The notes under the pieces are model-generated. The model saw nothing but the letters and a program-made list of their open reading frames with translations, made no database searches and had not been told where the DNA came from. A stretch of DNA of 64,000 nucleotides, taken from positions 1,206,001 to 1,270,000 of the forward strand of contig NC_007406.1 of the NCBI RefSeq assembly GCF_000012725.1. The letters run 5' to 3'. The DNA comes from Nitrobacter winogradskyi Nb-255. Its GTDB lineage: Bacteria > Pseudomonadota > Alphaproteobacteria > Rhizobiales > Xanthobacteraceae. A program made the translations under genes and the position numbers. Below, in pieces: positions 9,591-18,097 of this stretch (position 1 is its first letter; each line of letters starts with the position of its first letter).

Positions 9591-9794
9591 TGGCGCCCGC
9601 AACCTTTGCTGACAGATCCGCCTAAGTCCCGGTTGCGACGTTGCAATTTCAACGCGCCAGCGACCGCGCGGGAGCTTGCAAGTCCGCCATCTGTTTCATG
9701 TTTTCTTAGAGTCTTCCCATCACTGTGGCGCCTCGTCCGAGGAAGGTCTTCGGCCTGTGGACGTAAGTATATTCACACCAGAAAGGTATGAAAG

Positions 9795-11366
9795 ATGTCC
9801 GATATTGTTCTCTCCGCATCGGTACGCCAGAATCTGCTTTCGCTTCAGTCGACGGCTGAACTGCTCTCGACGACCCAGACCCGCCTTGCCACCGGCAAGA
9901 AGGTGAACTCGGCGCTTGATAATCCGACGAACTTCTTCACCGCCGCCGGCCTCGACGCCCGCGCCAGCGACATCAACAACCTTCTGGATTCGATCGGCAA
10001 CGGCGTGCAGGTGCTGCAGGCCGCCAATACGGGTATCACCTCGCTGCAGAAGCTGGTCGATACCGCGAAGTCGATCGCCAACCAGGCGCTGCAGGCGACC
10101 TCGGGCTATTCCACCAAGTCGCAGGCGACCACCGCCGCCATCACCGGCGCGACGGCCGACAACCTGCTCGGGCCGGGTGGCGCTCCGACCGATGCTGCCG
10201 CTACTCCCGGCTCTGTCGTCAACAACAGCCTGACCGTTCCCGCACCGATCACCGCGGCGACGACGTTGTCTGGCGGTGTGAATACCGACTCGCTCGCCAC
10301 GGACTTCATTGCTGGCGATACGATCGTCGTCAACGGCACGACGATCAATTTCGTGGCTTCCGGCGCTACCGGCAACGACCTCAACATCACCGACACCGTC
10401 GGCGACGTGTTGGCCAGGATTGACTCGATCACGGGCGGTACGTCCACCATCTCCGGCGGTGCGATTACGCTTCACACCGGCACGGCCAGCGATCTGACCA
10501 TCAGCGGCTCGGGCCTTGCCAAGCTCGGTTTGACCGCGGGCACCACCGCGCGAACCCCCGGCGCTCCGGCCGCGCTCGACGGCAAGACGCTAACGATTGG
10601 CGCAACCGATGGCGGCACGGCGACCAGCATCACGTTTGGTACCGGCACCGGCCAGATCAATACGCTCGACCAGTTGAACACGGCGCTCGCCGCGAACAAC
10701 CTGACCGCCTCGATCAACTCGGCGGGCGCGATCACCTTCACCACGACCAACGATCACGCGTCCGCGACGATCGGTGCGTTTGGTGGCGATGCGACCACCG
10801 ATCCGAATACGTTCGGCGCGATGACGGCTTCCGCTCCGGTCGAGGACGCCAACGCGCAGAACACCCGCGCCACGCTGATTGGCCAGTACAATCAGGTCAT
10901 CGACCAGATCCGCACCACCGCGCAGGATGCTTCCTTCAACGGCATCAACCTGCTCAACGGTGACCAGCTCAAGCTGGTGTTCAACGAAACCGGCAAATCG
11001 ACGCTGACCATCCAGGGCGTGACCTTCGATCCGGCGGGCCTCGGCCTGTCGTCGCTGGCCAAGGGCACGGACTTCCTGGACAACGCTTCGACCAACGCCG
11101 TTCTGGACTCGCTCAACACCGCGTCCAGCACGCTGCGCTCGCAGGCGTCGACCTTCGGTTCCAACCTGTCGATCGTGCAGATCCGTCAGGACTTCTCGAA
11201 GAACCTGATCAACGTGCTGCAGACGGGATCGGCGAACCTGACGCTTGCCGATACCAACGAGGAAGCGGCGAACAGCCAGGCGCTGGCCACCCGCCAGTCG
11301 ATCGCGGTGTCGGCGCTGGCGCTGGCCAACCAGTCGCAGCAGAGCGTGTTGCAACTGCTCCGCTGA
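9795..11366 (+). CDS. Flagellin (first of two)
   Basis: A 523-residue filament subunit. The N-terminal D0/D1 region starts M-S-D-I-V-L-S-A-S-V-R-Q-N-L-L-S-L and contains L-A-T-G-K-K-V-N-S-A-L-D-N-P; the C-terminal D1/D0 has the helix with S-I-V-Q-I-R-Q-D-F and ends Q-S-V-L-Q-L-L-R. Residues about 165-240 hold a Flagellin_IN-like module (G-D-T-I-V-V-N-G-T-T-I to A-I-T-L-H-T-G-T-A) shared with FlgE and with flagellin 2. The protein is exported unfolded through the flagellar secretion gate. A strong terminator follows at 11391, so this gene can be transcribed separately from flagellin 2. FlbT and FlaF genes flank the pair. Confidence 0.95.
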   Translation: MSDIVLSASVRQNLLSLQSTAELLSTTQTRLATGKKVNSALDNPTNFFTAAGLDARASDINNLLDSIGNGVQVLQAANTGITSLQKLVDTAKSIANQALQATSGYSTKSQATTAAITGATADNLLGPGGAPTDAAATPGSVVNNSLTVPAPITAATTLSGGVNTDSLATDFIAGDTIVVNGTTINFVASGATGNDLNITDTVGDVLARIDSITGGTSTISGGAITLHTGTASDLTISGSGLAKLGLTAGTTARTPGAPAALDGKTLTIGATDGGTATSITFGTGTGQINTLDQLNTALAANNLTASINSAGAITFTTTNDHASATIGAFGGDATTDPNTFGAMTASAPVEDANAQNTRATLIGQYNQVIDQIRTTAQDASFNGINLLNGDQLKLVFNETGKSTLTIQGVTFDPAGLGLSSLAKGTDFLDNASTNAVLDSLNTASSTLRSQASTFGSNLSIVQIRQDFSKNLINVLQTGSANLTLADTNEEAANSQALATRQSIAVSALALANQSQQSVLQLLR

Positions 11367-11390
11367 TCCAAGCGACATCTCAGGACGACG

Positions 11391-11420
11391 AAACGGCGGG
11401 GGAAACCCCGCCGTTTTTTT
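11391..11420 (+). terminator. Rho-independent terminator of flagellin 1
   Basis: AAACGGCGGGG (11391-11401), a GAAA tetraloop, then the exact complement (11406-11416) and a run of seven T (11414-11420). The 11-bp stem, stable tetraloop and T-tract make this the clearest intrinsic terminator in the window. Confidence 0.95.
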
Positions 11421-11652
11421 GTCAGCCGGGCGAGTTTTCTTCTCCTGAATTCGACTGTCGGGGATTCCTTCGTTCGTAATGAAAGAAGAAGGAAAAGTTG
11501 CACGTAAGGCGGCGAAGCACTGTTGAACGTCATCATCAGCGTCATTGGCCAAAGCTCTGATCCGCGTTGCATTCTGTTCATTGAGTTCAGAAAGCGCGTT
11601 ACATGACATGACCGTGGCTTGTGGTGCTCGCGGCGCGGCGATCAAGCGGGGA

Positions 11653-11678
11653 TTAATCCGGCGTTAACCATAAATTAA
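11653..11678. promoter_or_regulatory. Overlapping CtrA boxes upstream of flagellin 2
   Basis: Three TTAA tetramers sit exactly 11 bases apart (11653, 11664, 11675), giving two overlapping TTAA-N7-TTAA boxes on one helical face; the first is TTAA-N7-TTAACC. The array lies 81-106 bases before the ATG at 11759, where CtrA would sit over or next to a promoter. Confidence 0.65.
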
Positions 11679-11758
11679 AACGTCTTCTTCACCTTTCCGA
11701 CCAGGGAACCGGCTCTCGTGGCGAGCTTGGCGTCCGCACACGTCAGGGAAGGTCAGAC

Positions 11759-13369
11759 ATGTCCGACATCGTTCTCTCGGCATCCGTTCGCCAGAATTTG
11801 CTCTCGCTGCAATCCACCGCCGATCTGCTGGCGAGAACGCAGCACCGCCTGGCCACCGGCAAGAACGTCAACACCGCCCTCGACAATCCCACCAACTATT
11901 TCACGGCCGCGGCGCTCGACAATCGCGCCAACGATATCAGCAACCTGCTCGACGGCATCGGCAACGGCGTTCAGGTGCTGCAGGCGGCCAACACCGGCTT
12001 GACCTCGCTCCAGAAGCTGGTGGATACGGCGAAGTCGATCGCCAATCAGGTTCTGCAATCCCAGGTCGGGTATTCGCAGAAATCGTCGGTGGAAAGCCTT
12101 CCCGTAACGGGGGCGACCGCGGTCGATCTCAGAGGCACCACACCGTTCACGAATGTCGCCGCGACGCCCGGCGCGGCGCTGAGGACCGGCACATCCAACG
12201 CCGCGGCGACCAGCGCCACCCTGATCAACGCGCTGACCGACGGCGCGGTCGCGACGCCGACCGGCCCCGCCGCCGGAGAGAGCTTTGCCGTTAACGGCAA
12301 GACCATCACCTTTGTTGCTTCCGGCGCGGTGGCCGCCGACGCTTCCGGGAACATCACGATCGGCATTGACCAGACCCTGGACTCGCTGCTCGGGGTGATC
12401 GACGTGCTGCACGGCAACACCGACACGGCGTCGACGATCGACGGCAGCGGGCAGATCGTGCTCAACACCGGCGTTGCTCACGACCTTACATTGACGGATT
12501 CAACGCCGGCCGGAGTTCTCGCAAAGCTTGGCCTCACCGCGGCAACGACGGCGCGCGGCGGAGGCGCGGGTAACCTCGACGGCAAGACGCTGACGATCGG
12601 GCCGACCGGTGACGGCGTCGCGACCCACATCACATTCGGTGACGGCGCCAACGGGACCGTCAGAACCCTCAACGACCTGAATGCGCAACTCGCTTCAAAC
12701 CACCTTCAGGCCACGATCAACGCCGCCGGCGTTATCACCATCTCGACCGCCAACGAGGCGGCGGCCGAGACCATCGGTGCGATCGGCGGGACCGCGGCCG
12801 GCGCGGGGTATGCCTTCCACGGCCTTGTCGCGGGCGCGCCTGTTCAGGATCCGGCGGTTCAGGCGTCACGCGCCGGGCTCGTCAATCAGTACAACAACAT
12901 CATTCAGCAATTAAACACGACGGCGGCGGATGCGTCGTTCAACGGCATCAACCTGTTGGGTGGTGATACGCTGAAGCTCATCTTCAACGAGAGCGGGAAG
13001 TCCACGCTCACCATCACCGGCGCCAGCATGAATGCGGCTGGTCTTGGACTGGCGAGTCTTACGGTCGGCGTCGACTTCCTGGATAACGGCTCGGCCAACA
13101 GCGTGATCGCGAGCCTCGATAGCGCATCGATCACCCTGCGCACGCAGGCTTCGACGCTCGGCTCGAACCTGTCGATCGTGCAAATCCGTCAGGACTTCTC
13201 GAAGAACCTGATCAACGTGCTTCAAACCGGCTCGTCGAACCTCACGCTTGCCGACACCAACGAGGAAGCCGCGAACAGCCAGGCGCTGGCGACCCGGCAG
13301 TCGATCGCGGTGTCCGCGCTGGCGCTGGCCAACCAGTCGCAGCAGAGCGTGTTGCAGTTGCTGCGCTGA
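11759..13369 (+). CDS. Flagellin (second of two)
   Basis: A 536-residue flagellin paralogous to the 9795 gene. N-terminal about 105 residues and C-terminal about 100 residues are nearly the same in both, and the last 69 residues differ by a single residue, while the middle (residues 110-350) has diverged and is 10-15 residues longer. The variable part again has the module around V-N-G-K-T-I-T-F-V-A-S-G and a second L-D-G-K-T-L-T-I-G motif shared with flagellin 1. No obvious terminator follows; flaF begins 253 bases downstream. Unlike flagellin 1 it has a TTAA-N7-TTAA array ahead of it, so the two are probably under different control. Confidence 0.95.
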   Translation: MSDIVLSASVRQNLLSLQSTADLLARTQHRLATGKNVNTALDNPTNYFTAAALDNRANDISNLLDGIGNGVQVLQAANTGLTSLQKLVDTAKSIANQVLQSQVGYSQKSSVESLPVTGATAVDLRGTTPFTNVAATPGAALRTGTSNAAATSATLINALTDGAVATPTGPAAGESFAVNGKTITFVASGAVAADASGNITIGIDQTLDSLLGVIDVLHGNTDTASTIDGSGQIVLNTGVAHDLTLTDSTPAGVLAKLGLTAATTARGGGAGNLDGKTLTIGPTGDGVATHITFGDGANGTVRTLNDLNAQLASNHLQATINAAGVITISTANEAAAETIGAIGGTAAGAGYAFHGLVAGAPVQDPAVQASRAGLVNQYNNIIQQLNTTAADASFNGINLLGGDTLKLIFNESGKSTLTITGASMNAAGLGLASLTVGVDFLDNGSANSVIASLDSASITLRTQASTLGSNLSIVQIRQDFSKNLINVLQTGSSNLTLADTNEEAANSQALATRQSIAVSALALANQSQQSVLQLLR

Positions 13370-13622
13370 TGACGCAAACCCCGGCGGAATGAAGGCGATC
13401 GGGTTCGCTTTCGAAATCTGCATCTCTGCTTCACGACTGCTTTGGCGAATGTGTATCGAGAACGATGCTCGCAACGAGGTCGGCGCTTGCGGAATCCGCT
13501 GCGTCCCTTCGTCATTCTCCTGACGCATATGAAAACGCGGGGTAACCTATTTTAAAGGCGGCGCTGCTAGACATATGGCGGTGCAGAACTTCGCGCGTCC
13601 GCTTTTTTCCCCGAGGATTTAA

Positions 13623-13988
13623 ATGTCGAATGCTGCTCAAGCCTACGCCAGGACGGCGCAAACTTCGTCGTCTCCCCGTGAAATCGAGGCGCAGGCTTTG
13701 CTGAAGGCGGCGCGGCAGCTTCGGGAGGTCCAGGACAAGTGGGAAGGGCCTGACAACGACATGCACAAGGCGCTGCTGTTCAATCGCCGTTTGTGGTCGA
13801 TCTTCATGAGCGCGGCGGACAGCGACAGCAATCCGCAACCGCTGGAAGTCCGTCAGAATATCGCCAACATCGGCGTTTTCGTGATGAAGCAGACAGTCGA
13901 CATGCAGCTCAATCCCGATCCCGCGAAGCTGACGGCGCTGATCGACATCAACTGCAATCTCGCGGCGGGCCTGTCCGGGCGGGCGTAA
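13623..13988 (+). CDS. flaF: Flagellar biosynthesis regulator FlaF
   Basis: A 121-residue small helical protein. S-N-A-A-Q-A-Y-A-R-T at the start, R-E-I-E-A-Q-A-L-L-K-A-A, the central N-R-R-L-W-S-I-F-M and L-T-A-L-I-D-I-N-C-N-L-A-A-G-L at the end are the FlaF signature. In Caulobacter FlaF is required for flagellin synthesis and export and opposes FlbT. ATG 13623 follows a purine-rich GAGGATT. Its position next to the flagellins is the usual one in this group. Confidence 0.93.
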   Translation: MSNAAQAYARTAQTSSSPREIEAQALLKAARQLREVQDKWEGPDNDMHKALLFNRRLWSIFMSAADSDSNPQPLEVRQNIANIGVFVMKQTVDMQLNPDPAKLTALIDINCNLAAGLSGRA

Positions 13989-14017
13989 TTCCTGCGGTTA
14001 CAGACGGAGCCGGATCA

Positions 14018-14383
14018 TTGGCCGACGTCCTGAATATCCTGGCATCGAACTACAGAACGGTCGGTGAGAACGTCAGCCTGACCACCGGGAAGTATGTCAA
14101 CGTCGATCCCGATGTTTTCGAAGGGACGTGGAGCGGCAAGTACGCCAATCAGAAACCTTTCTCCATAACGATTTCGAACGTCAACGGCTTTCGCGCCAAG
14201 GCGAAGTATCAGTACGGAACCACGATCAAGTATCAGGAAGTCCTGATCAAGAATAACGGGTTTCGGGTCGGCGATTCAAAATTCGTGCTGACAAAGACCG
14301 GCACCGCGCAGGTCAGCACCGTCATGAGCGATCCGGCGACCGGCGCAAGCACCCTCGAGACGGCCTACGTTCATCAGCGCTGA
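14018..14383 (+). CDS. Conserved-looking protein of unknown function downstream of flaF
   Basis: About 121 residues, starting at TTG 14018 with GGAG 8 bases upstream, 29 bases after flaF; the same frame is open further upstream, overlapping flaF, but there it codes for an unlikely composition. The middle part reads as a beta-rich domain (F-E-G-T-W-S-G-K-Y-A-N-Q-K-P-F-S-I-T-I followed by Y-Q-Y-G-T-T-I-K-Y), without signal peptide or membrane segment. I do not recognise the family. Codon use matches the neighbours and the spacing suggests co-transcription with flaF. Its stop is just ahead of a dispersed repeat. Confidence 0.6.
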   Translation: MADVLNILASNYRTVGENVSLTTGKYVNVDPDVFEGTWSGKYANQKPFSITISNVNGFRAKAKYQYGTTIKYQEVLIKNNGFRVGDSKFVLTKTGTAQVSTVMSDPATGASTLETAYVHQR

Positions 14384-14409
14384 GAGCTGGCCTTCAAAGC
14401 GGAAAGGCT

Positions 14410-14600
14410 CTATCGCGTTTTCGAGCGAAGCATGTCCTCGGGCTTGAGCCCTAAGGATGGATACCGGTTCGCGTGAAGAAAACGCGTCAGAACATAAAGA
14501 TAGAGTCTGGTTCAACTGCGTTGAAACAGACTCGTCGCTTATCTTTTTTTGAGCATGATCTTCTCCGAAAACCGGTTTCCACTTTTCGGGATCATGCTCT
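14410..14600 (+). repeat. Composite dispersed repeat, modules 1, 2 and 3 complete
   Basis: Module 1 runs from GCGTTTTCGAGCGAAG to GTGAAGAAAACGCGTC (about 14413-14490). Module 2 is an imperfect palindrome around GTTCAACTGCGTTGAA (14511-14526). Module 3 is a hairpin from GAGCATGATC (14551-14560) to GATCATGCTC (14590-14599) with inner arms CCGAAAA and TTTTCGG. Partial or complete copies of each occur elsewhere in the window, so this is the most complete reference copy. Confidence 0.9.
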
Positions 14601-14964
14601 AGGCGCGCCGGTCAGTGGCGGCCGGAGGGTCGCGCTCGGCGTTCATCAGATCCAGCGTTCGGAAGTAGGCGCGTCGCCGCAGCATCGCCTCTTCGGGAAA
14701 CTGCTTCACGACGAGGCTCGTGCGGCGATCGACGACCTGGTAAACTACCGCGGCGGCGTCACGATCGACCACCACCTGACGCGACAACGCTTCGCGTGAG
14801 GTCTGCAGGTCGTTGCGGCTGCGCGTGCTGATGTCCGCCGCCGTGACGCTCTGGCTCGGCGGAAGTTCCGTCGCCACGGTATCGTTTGCGGCTGCGCTCG
14901 CCAGTTGAACGACCGGCGCCGCGACCGGCGTGCCGATAGGTTTGATACTGAAATCCGCGCTCAT
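14599..14964 (-). CDS. FlaG-like small flagellar protein
   Basis: A 121-residue protein whose C-terminal half reads V-V-Y-Q-V-V-D-R-R-T-S-L-V-V-K-Q-F-P-E-E-A-M-L, the pattern of FlaG proteins (a strand, D-x-x-T-G-E-V, then Q-I-P-x-E). The N-terminal half is Ala/Val/Thr-rich linker. FlaG-like proteins are small cytoplasmic or filament-associated factors that influence filament length. It stands alone on the minus strand between the flagellin locus and flgN/flgJ/flgI. Its TAG stop (14599-14601) is provided by the end of the dispersed repeat, so the native C-terminus may be lost. Confidence 0.6.
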   Translation of the reverse strand: MSADFSIKPIGTPVAAPVVQLASAAANDTVATELPPSQSVTAADISTRSRNDLQTSREALSRQVVVDRDAAAVVYQVVDRRTSLVVKQFPEEAMLRRRAYFRTLDLMNAERDPPAATDRRA

Positions 14965-15144
14965 GGTCGACTCCCGGCCTCCTCCGAGTCAAATCCCAAC
15001 CCCCTTTTGATGGCAAGCCTAACGCTTGTCTCTCAACGGCGGGTTAGAGAACGTCCTCAATGAGGTGTTGTCGGAAGCGCGGGAGTTTGAACTAAATCGT
15101 ATTCGAGTATGGCGCTGGATCGAGGCGGCGGCTTTCCGCGGGCG

Positions 15145-15636
15145 TTACAGCGATCGGCTGACCGCGATCGGGCTCATGTGCTGACGCGAGGGCGCGCTGC
15201 GCTGTCCGCTCGCCGTATAGGTCTGCGGCGTGGCGCGGCGCTGCGCCTCGGCGCTGACGCCGCGGACGATTGCTTCGGAAACCGCGTGCGCGGTCGCGAG
15301 CACCGTGAGATTCACCTGAAGCATGGCGCGGAATGTGTCGTGATGGCGTTGCAGCGCGGTGAGCAGATCAGGCGTCGATTGCGTCATGTAGGCCTGACTG
15401 GCCTTGAACTGCCTGATGGCGTCTACGTAGCGCCGCGACAGTTCTGTCTTCCGGCTCTCGAGCGCCATGCCTTCGCGGATCTTGCCGGCGCGCACCAGCT
15501 CGGTCTCGCGCTCGATGACAGCGAGCAGCGCGTTCATGATGTCGAGCATGTCGTCAGCGAGCTTGCGAGCGTCCGCTGGCGTCGATACGGGAGGCAGGAG
15601 AGGGGACTCTTGCGGGTTGCGGGATTGCGGCGTCAT
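15145..15636 (-). CDS. flgN: FlgN-like flagellar chaperone
   Basis: A 163-residue, mostly helical protein. The central region (L-A-D-D-M-L-D-I-M-N-A-L-L-A-V-I-E-R-E-T-E-L-V to L-Q-R-H-H-D-T-F) has the long amphipathic helices of FlgN, which keeps FlgK and FlgL soluble before export; the tail is disordered. The ATG at 15636 overlaps the stop of the FlgJ-like gene (ATGA), so the two are translationally coupled. FlgN sequences diverge strongly, so the name rests on helix pattern and on position behind flgI-flgJ. Confidence 0.6.
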   Translation of the reverse strand: MTPQSRNPQESPLLPPVSTPADARKLADDMLDIMNALLAVIERETELVRAGKIREGMALESRKTELSRRYVDAIRQFKASQAYMTQSTPDLLTALQRHHDTFRAMLQVNLTVLATAHAVSEAIVRGVSAEAQRRATPQTYTASGQRSAPSRQHMSPIAVSRSL

Positions 15637-16022
15637 GCGGCCTCCTGCGGTGGGAGCGCGGTCTGGTTCGCCTGCTGCATGATCAGGGTGCGGAACACCG
15701 CGTCGGAGATGCCGACGCCGCCGGCCTTGGCGAACGATCTTGAATATTGCTCGGTGAGCATCGAGCGCCACACGCCGGTGCCGGGAGTATCGCCGAACGG
15801 GCCTTCGCCTTTCAGACCCGTTGTCATCTGCGAAAACATGGAGTTGAGAAACATCGCCTCGAAATCCTCTGATGTCGCTCTCGCCTTTTCGACCGACTGC
15901 GGAGGAACGCGCTCCAGCGCTTGCGCGAGCTGCGGGTCCGGGCGGCGGTTCAGCGTCGGCGCCATGCGCTGGATGTTGTGATAAGCGCCGCTGAGCGGAC
16001 CGTTGACAGCGTGGGTTTCCAT
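15633..16022 (-). CDS. flgJ: Rod-binding protein, FlgJ N-terminal type
   Basis: A 129-residue protein with the FlgJ rod-binding core: A-R-A-T-S-E-D-F-E-A-M-F-L-N-S-M-F, a loop with G-P-F-G-D-T-P-G, then W-R-S-M-L-T-E-Q-Y-S-R-S. The muramidase domain of enteric FlgJ is absent, as is usual in alphaproteobacteria, where a separate hydrolase is used. It acts in the periplasm as a cap or scaffold for rod assembly. ATG 16022 overlaps the flgI stop (ATGA) and its own stop overlaps flgN, making a tight flgI-flgJ-flgN unit. A GTG one codon earlier is an alternative. Confidence 0.85.
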   Translation of the reverse strand: METHAVNGPLSGAYHNIQRMAPTLNRRPDPQLAQALERVPPQSVEKARATSEDFEAMFLNSMFSQMTTGLKGEGPFGDTPGTGVWRSMLTEQYSRSFAKAGGVGISDAVFRTLIMQQANQTALPPQEAA

Positions 16023-17146
16023 CACATCACCTCGATATCGGCTTCGATCGCGCCTGCCGCCTTGATCGCCTGTAGAATGCCGATCAGGTCGCGTGGCCCA
16101 ATGCCGAGGCCGTTGAGCCCGTCGACAAGCTCCTGAAGCGAGACGCCGTTCTTGACCAGCGCGAGCTTGTTGCCGTTCTCCGTCACGCCGACGTCCGTAC
16201 GCGGCGTCATCACCGTCCGCCCGTTGGACAGCGGATTGGGCTGGCTGACCTGCGGGCTTTCGGAAATGGATACGGTGAGGTTGCCCTGCGCCACCGCGAC
16301 GGTGGCGACGCGGACGTCGCGTCCCATCACGATGATCCCGGAACGCTCGTCGATAATGATCTTGGCCGTGATGTCCGGCTCGACCTGCAACTGTTCGATC
16401 TCGGTCAGAAGCGCGACGACGTTCCCCCTGAACTCCGCCGGGATGGAGAGTTGCACCGTGGACGGGTCGATCGGTTCGGCCGTCTTGGTGCCGAGGAAAT
16501 CGTTGACGGCGGCGGCGATGCGCTTGGCGGTGGTGAAGTCGCCGTTGCGCAGGGCAAGGCGGACATTCGGCATCCGGTTCAGTGCGAATTCGATCTCACG
16601 CTCGACGATGGCGCCGTTGGCGATGCGGCCGTTGGTCGGCACGCCCTTTGTGACGCTCGCGGCTGCGCCTTCGGCGGAAAAGCCGCCGATCGCAAGCGAA
16701 CCCTGCGCCACCGCGTAGACATTGCCGTCGGCGCCGAGCAACGGCGTGACGAGCAACGTGCCGCCTTGCAGGCTTCTGGCATCGCCCATCGCCGAGACCG
16801 TGACATCCATGCGGGTGCCCTGGGTGGCGAAGGCGGGCAGGTTGCCGGTCACCATGACGGCCGCGACGTTGCCGGTTCGAATGGTGGCGCCGCGGATGTT
16901 GACGCCCATGCGCTCCAGCATCGCCTGTAGCGACTGCTTGGTGAAAGGAATGTTGTTGAGGGTGTCGCCGGTGCCGTTGAGGCCGACCACGAGGCCGTAG
17001 CCGATCAACTGGTTCTGTCGCACGCCCTCGATGTTCGCGAGGTCCTTGATCCTCGACGTGGCGTGGGCGGGGGCTCCGAGGAACGCCAGCGCCAGCAACG
17101 CCATGACGGCGATCCGGACGACGCCCGTGAAACCAAGGCCAGACAT
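16022..17146 (-). CDS. flgI: Flagellar P-ring protein FlgI
   Basis: A 374-residue periplasmic protein with a clear Sec signal peptide (residues 1-29, cleavage after A-P-A-H-A). The mature protein begins S-R-I-K-D-L-A-N-I-E-G-V-R-Q-N-Q-L-I-G-Y-G-L-V-V-G-L-N-G-T-G-D, the FlgI hallmark, and ends G-P-R-D-L-I-G-I-L-Q-A-I-K-A-A-G-A. It forms the peptidoglycan-level bushing of the rod and is chaperoned by FlgA, whose gene lies 6.5 kb away. ATG 17146 has GGAGAGCAGAGG directly upstream. It is divergent from fliX across 331 bases containing TTAACC motifs. Confidence 0.96.
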   Translation of the reverse strand: MSGLGFTGVVRIAVMALLALAFLGAPAHATSRIKDLANIEGVRQNQLIGYGLVVGLNGTGDTLNNIPFTKQSLQAMLERMGVNIRGATIRTGNVAAVMVTGNLPAFATQGTRMDVTVSAMGDARSLQGGTLLVTPLLGADGNVYAVAQGSLAIGGFSAEGAAASVTKGVPTNGRIANGAIVEREIEFALNRMPNVRLALRNGDFTTAKRIAAAVNDFLGTKTAEPIDPSTVQLSIPAEFRGNVVALLTEIEQLQVEPDITAKIIIDERSGIIVMGRDVRVATVAVAQGNLTVSISESPQVSQPNPLSNGRTVMTPRTDVGVTENGNKLALVKNGVSLQELVDGLNGLGIGPRDLIGILQAIKAAGAIEADIEVM

Positions 17147-17342
17147 CCTCTGCTCTCCGCTGAGGTCAGGTTGGGCTGTCCGTCACTCCCATGACGGTCA
17201 TTCGCCGTTAACCATGCGAGACCCGTGCCACCGCGATCGGCGGTTTGTCGCGTTGATTCTGTTTTGTTTTTTTAAGACTCCGCTGCGGACGAGCGCGAAG
17301 CGGGGCGGCGAAGTTGCCCCTGTCGGCAAAATTTGCCGGGCG

Positions 17343-17359
17343 TTCACGCTTCGTTAACC
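17343..17359. promoter_or_regulatory. CtrA-like box between flgI and fliX
   Basis: TTCA-N7-TTAACC, one mismatch in the first half-site, 119 bases ahead of fliX. A second TTAACC half-site is at 17209-17214, nearer flgI. The rest of the 331-base flgI-fliX gap shows nothing else I can name. Confidence 0.5.
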
Positions 17360-17477
17360 ATAACGGGCCACGCTTCTCCCGCCGGATCATCCGGTGCGCA
17401 CTCCGTCGGCCGGCGATGGCTTCGGGTTTTCGACGGCAGGCTTGGTTCGCTGAAACCTCATTCGGGCGAGACGATCG

Positions 17478-17891
17478 ATGCGAATTTACGGAGCGAACGG
17501 AACGACGCCGGGAACGCAGGCTCCATCCGCGCGGCGAACGGGTGGAAGTGAATTTTCTCTGCCGGACGCAGCTTCCGCAACGGAAAGCAGGGCTGCCGCC
17601 GCGCCGAAGGCGACGGCGACCATCGATGCGTTGCTGGCGTTGCAGGGTGTCGAGGAAGATCCGGTGGAGCGGCGCAGGCGCTCGGTGCGGAGGGGCAGGG
17701 GGGCTCTGGACGTGCTCGACGATCTCAAGATCGGGCTGCTTTCCGGCAACTTCGACCCCGCAACCGTAACCCGGTTGCGTACCGCCGCTAACGAACTGAA
17801 ATCCTCTTCCGGCGATGCGGGTCTCGACGCTGTCCTCGCCGAGATCGAATTGCGCGTCGAGGTGGAACTCGCCAAAGCGGGGCAATTCTGA
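17478..17891 (+). CDS. fliX: Flagellar assembly regulator FliX
   Basis: A 137-residue protein with M-R-I-Y-G at the N-terminus and the conserved helical C-terminal part (A-L-D-V-L-D-D-L-K-I-G-L-L-S-G, then L-D-A-V-L-A-E-I-E-L-R-V-E-V-E-L-A-K). In Caulobacter FliX couples completion of the early basal body to activation of the sigma-54 regulator FlbD. It is monocistronic here, divergent from flgI, with a CtrA-like box upstream as in Caulobacter class II genes. Confidence 0.9.
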   Translation: MRIYGANGTTPGTQAPSARRTGGSEFSLPDAASATESRAAAAPKATATIDALLALQGVEEDPVERRRRSVRRGRGALDVLDDLKIGLLSGNFDPATVTRLRTAANELKSSSGDAGLDAVLAEIELRVEVELAKAGQF

Positions 17892-18097
17892 CACAGCGAA
17901 CGGAATGGAACCTCGAAACGATAGGGCTAATACGTATCGAGGATTTTAGTTCCCTATGATCGGGAAGGAAATCAAAAAAAGGAAGCCGGATCTGTCCGGG
18001 GTGGACTTCGGGACGACGATATTGTTTGTCACAAACGGCCGCTATATAAGCTCGCCGCAGCCGGATCACCCGGCGTTTTCACCGAGCAGGAACGCAT

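Noticed and set aside
13541-13556. CtrA box upstream of flaF (TAACCTATTTTAAA)
   Set aside because: The spacing between half-sites is six, not seven, and the first half-site is GTAA; too weak.
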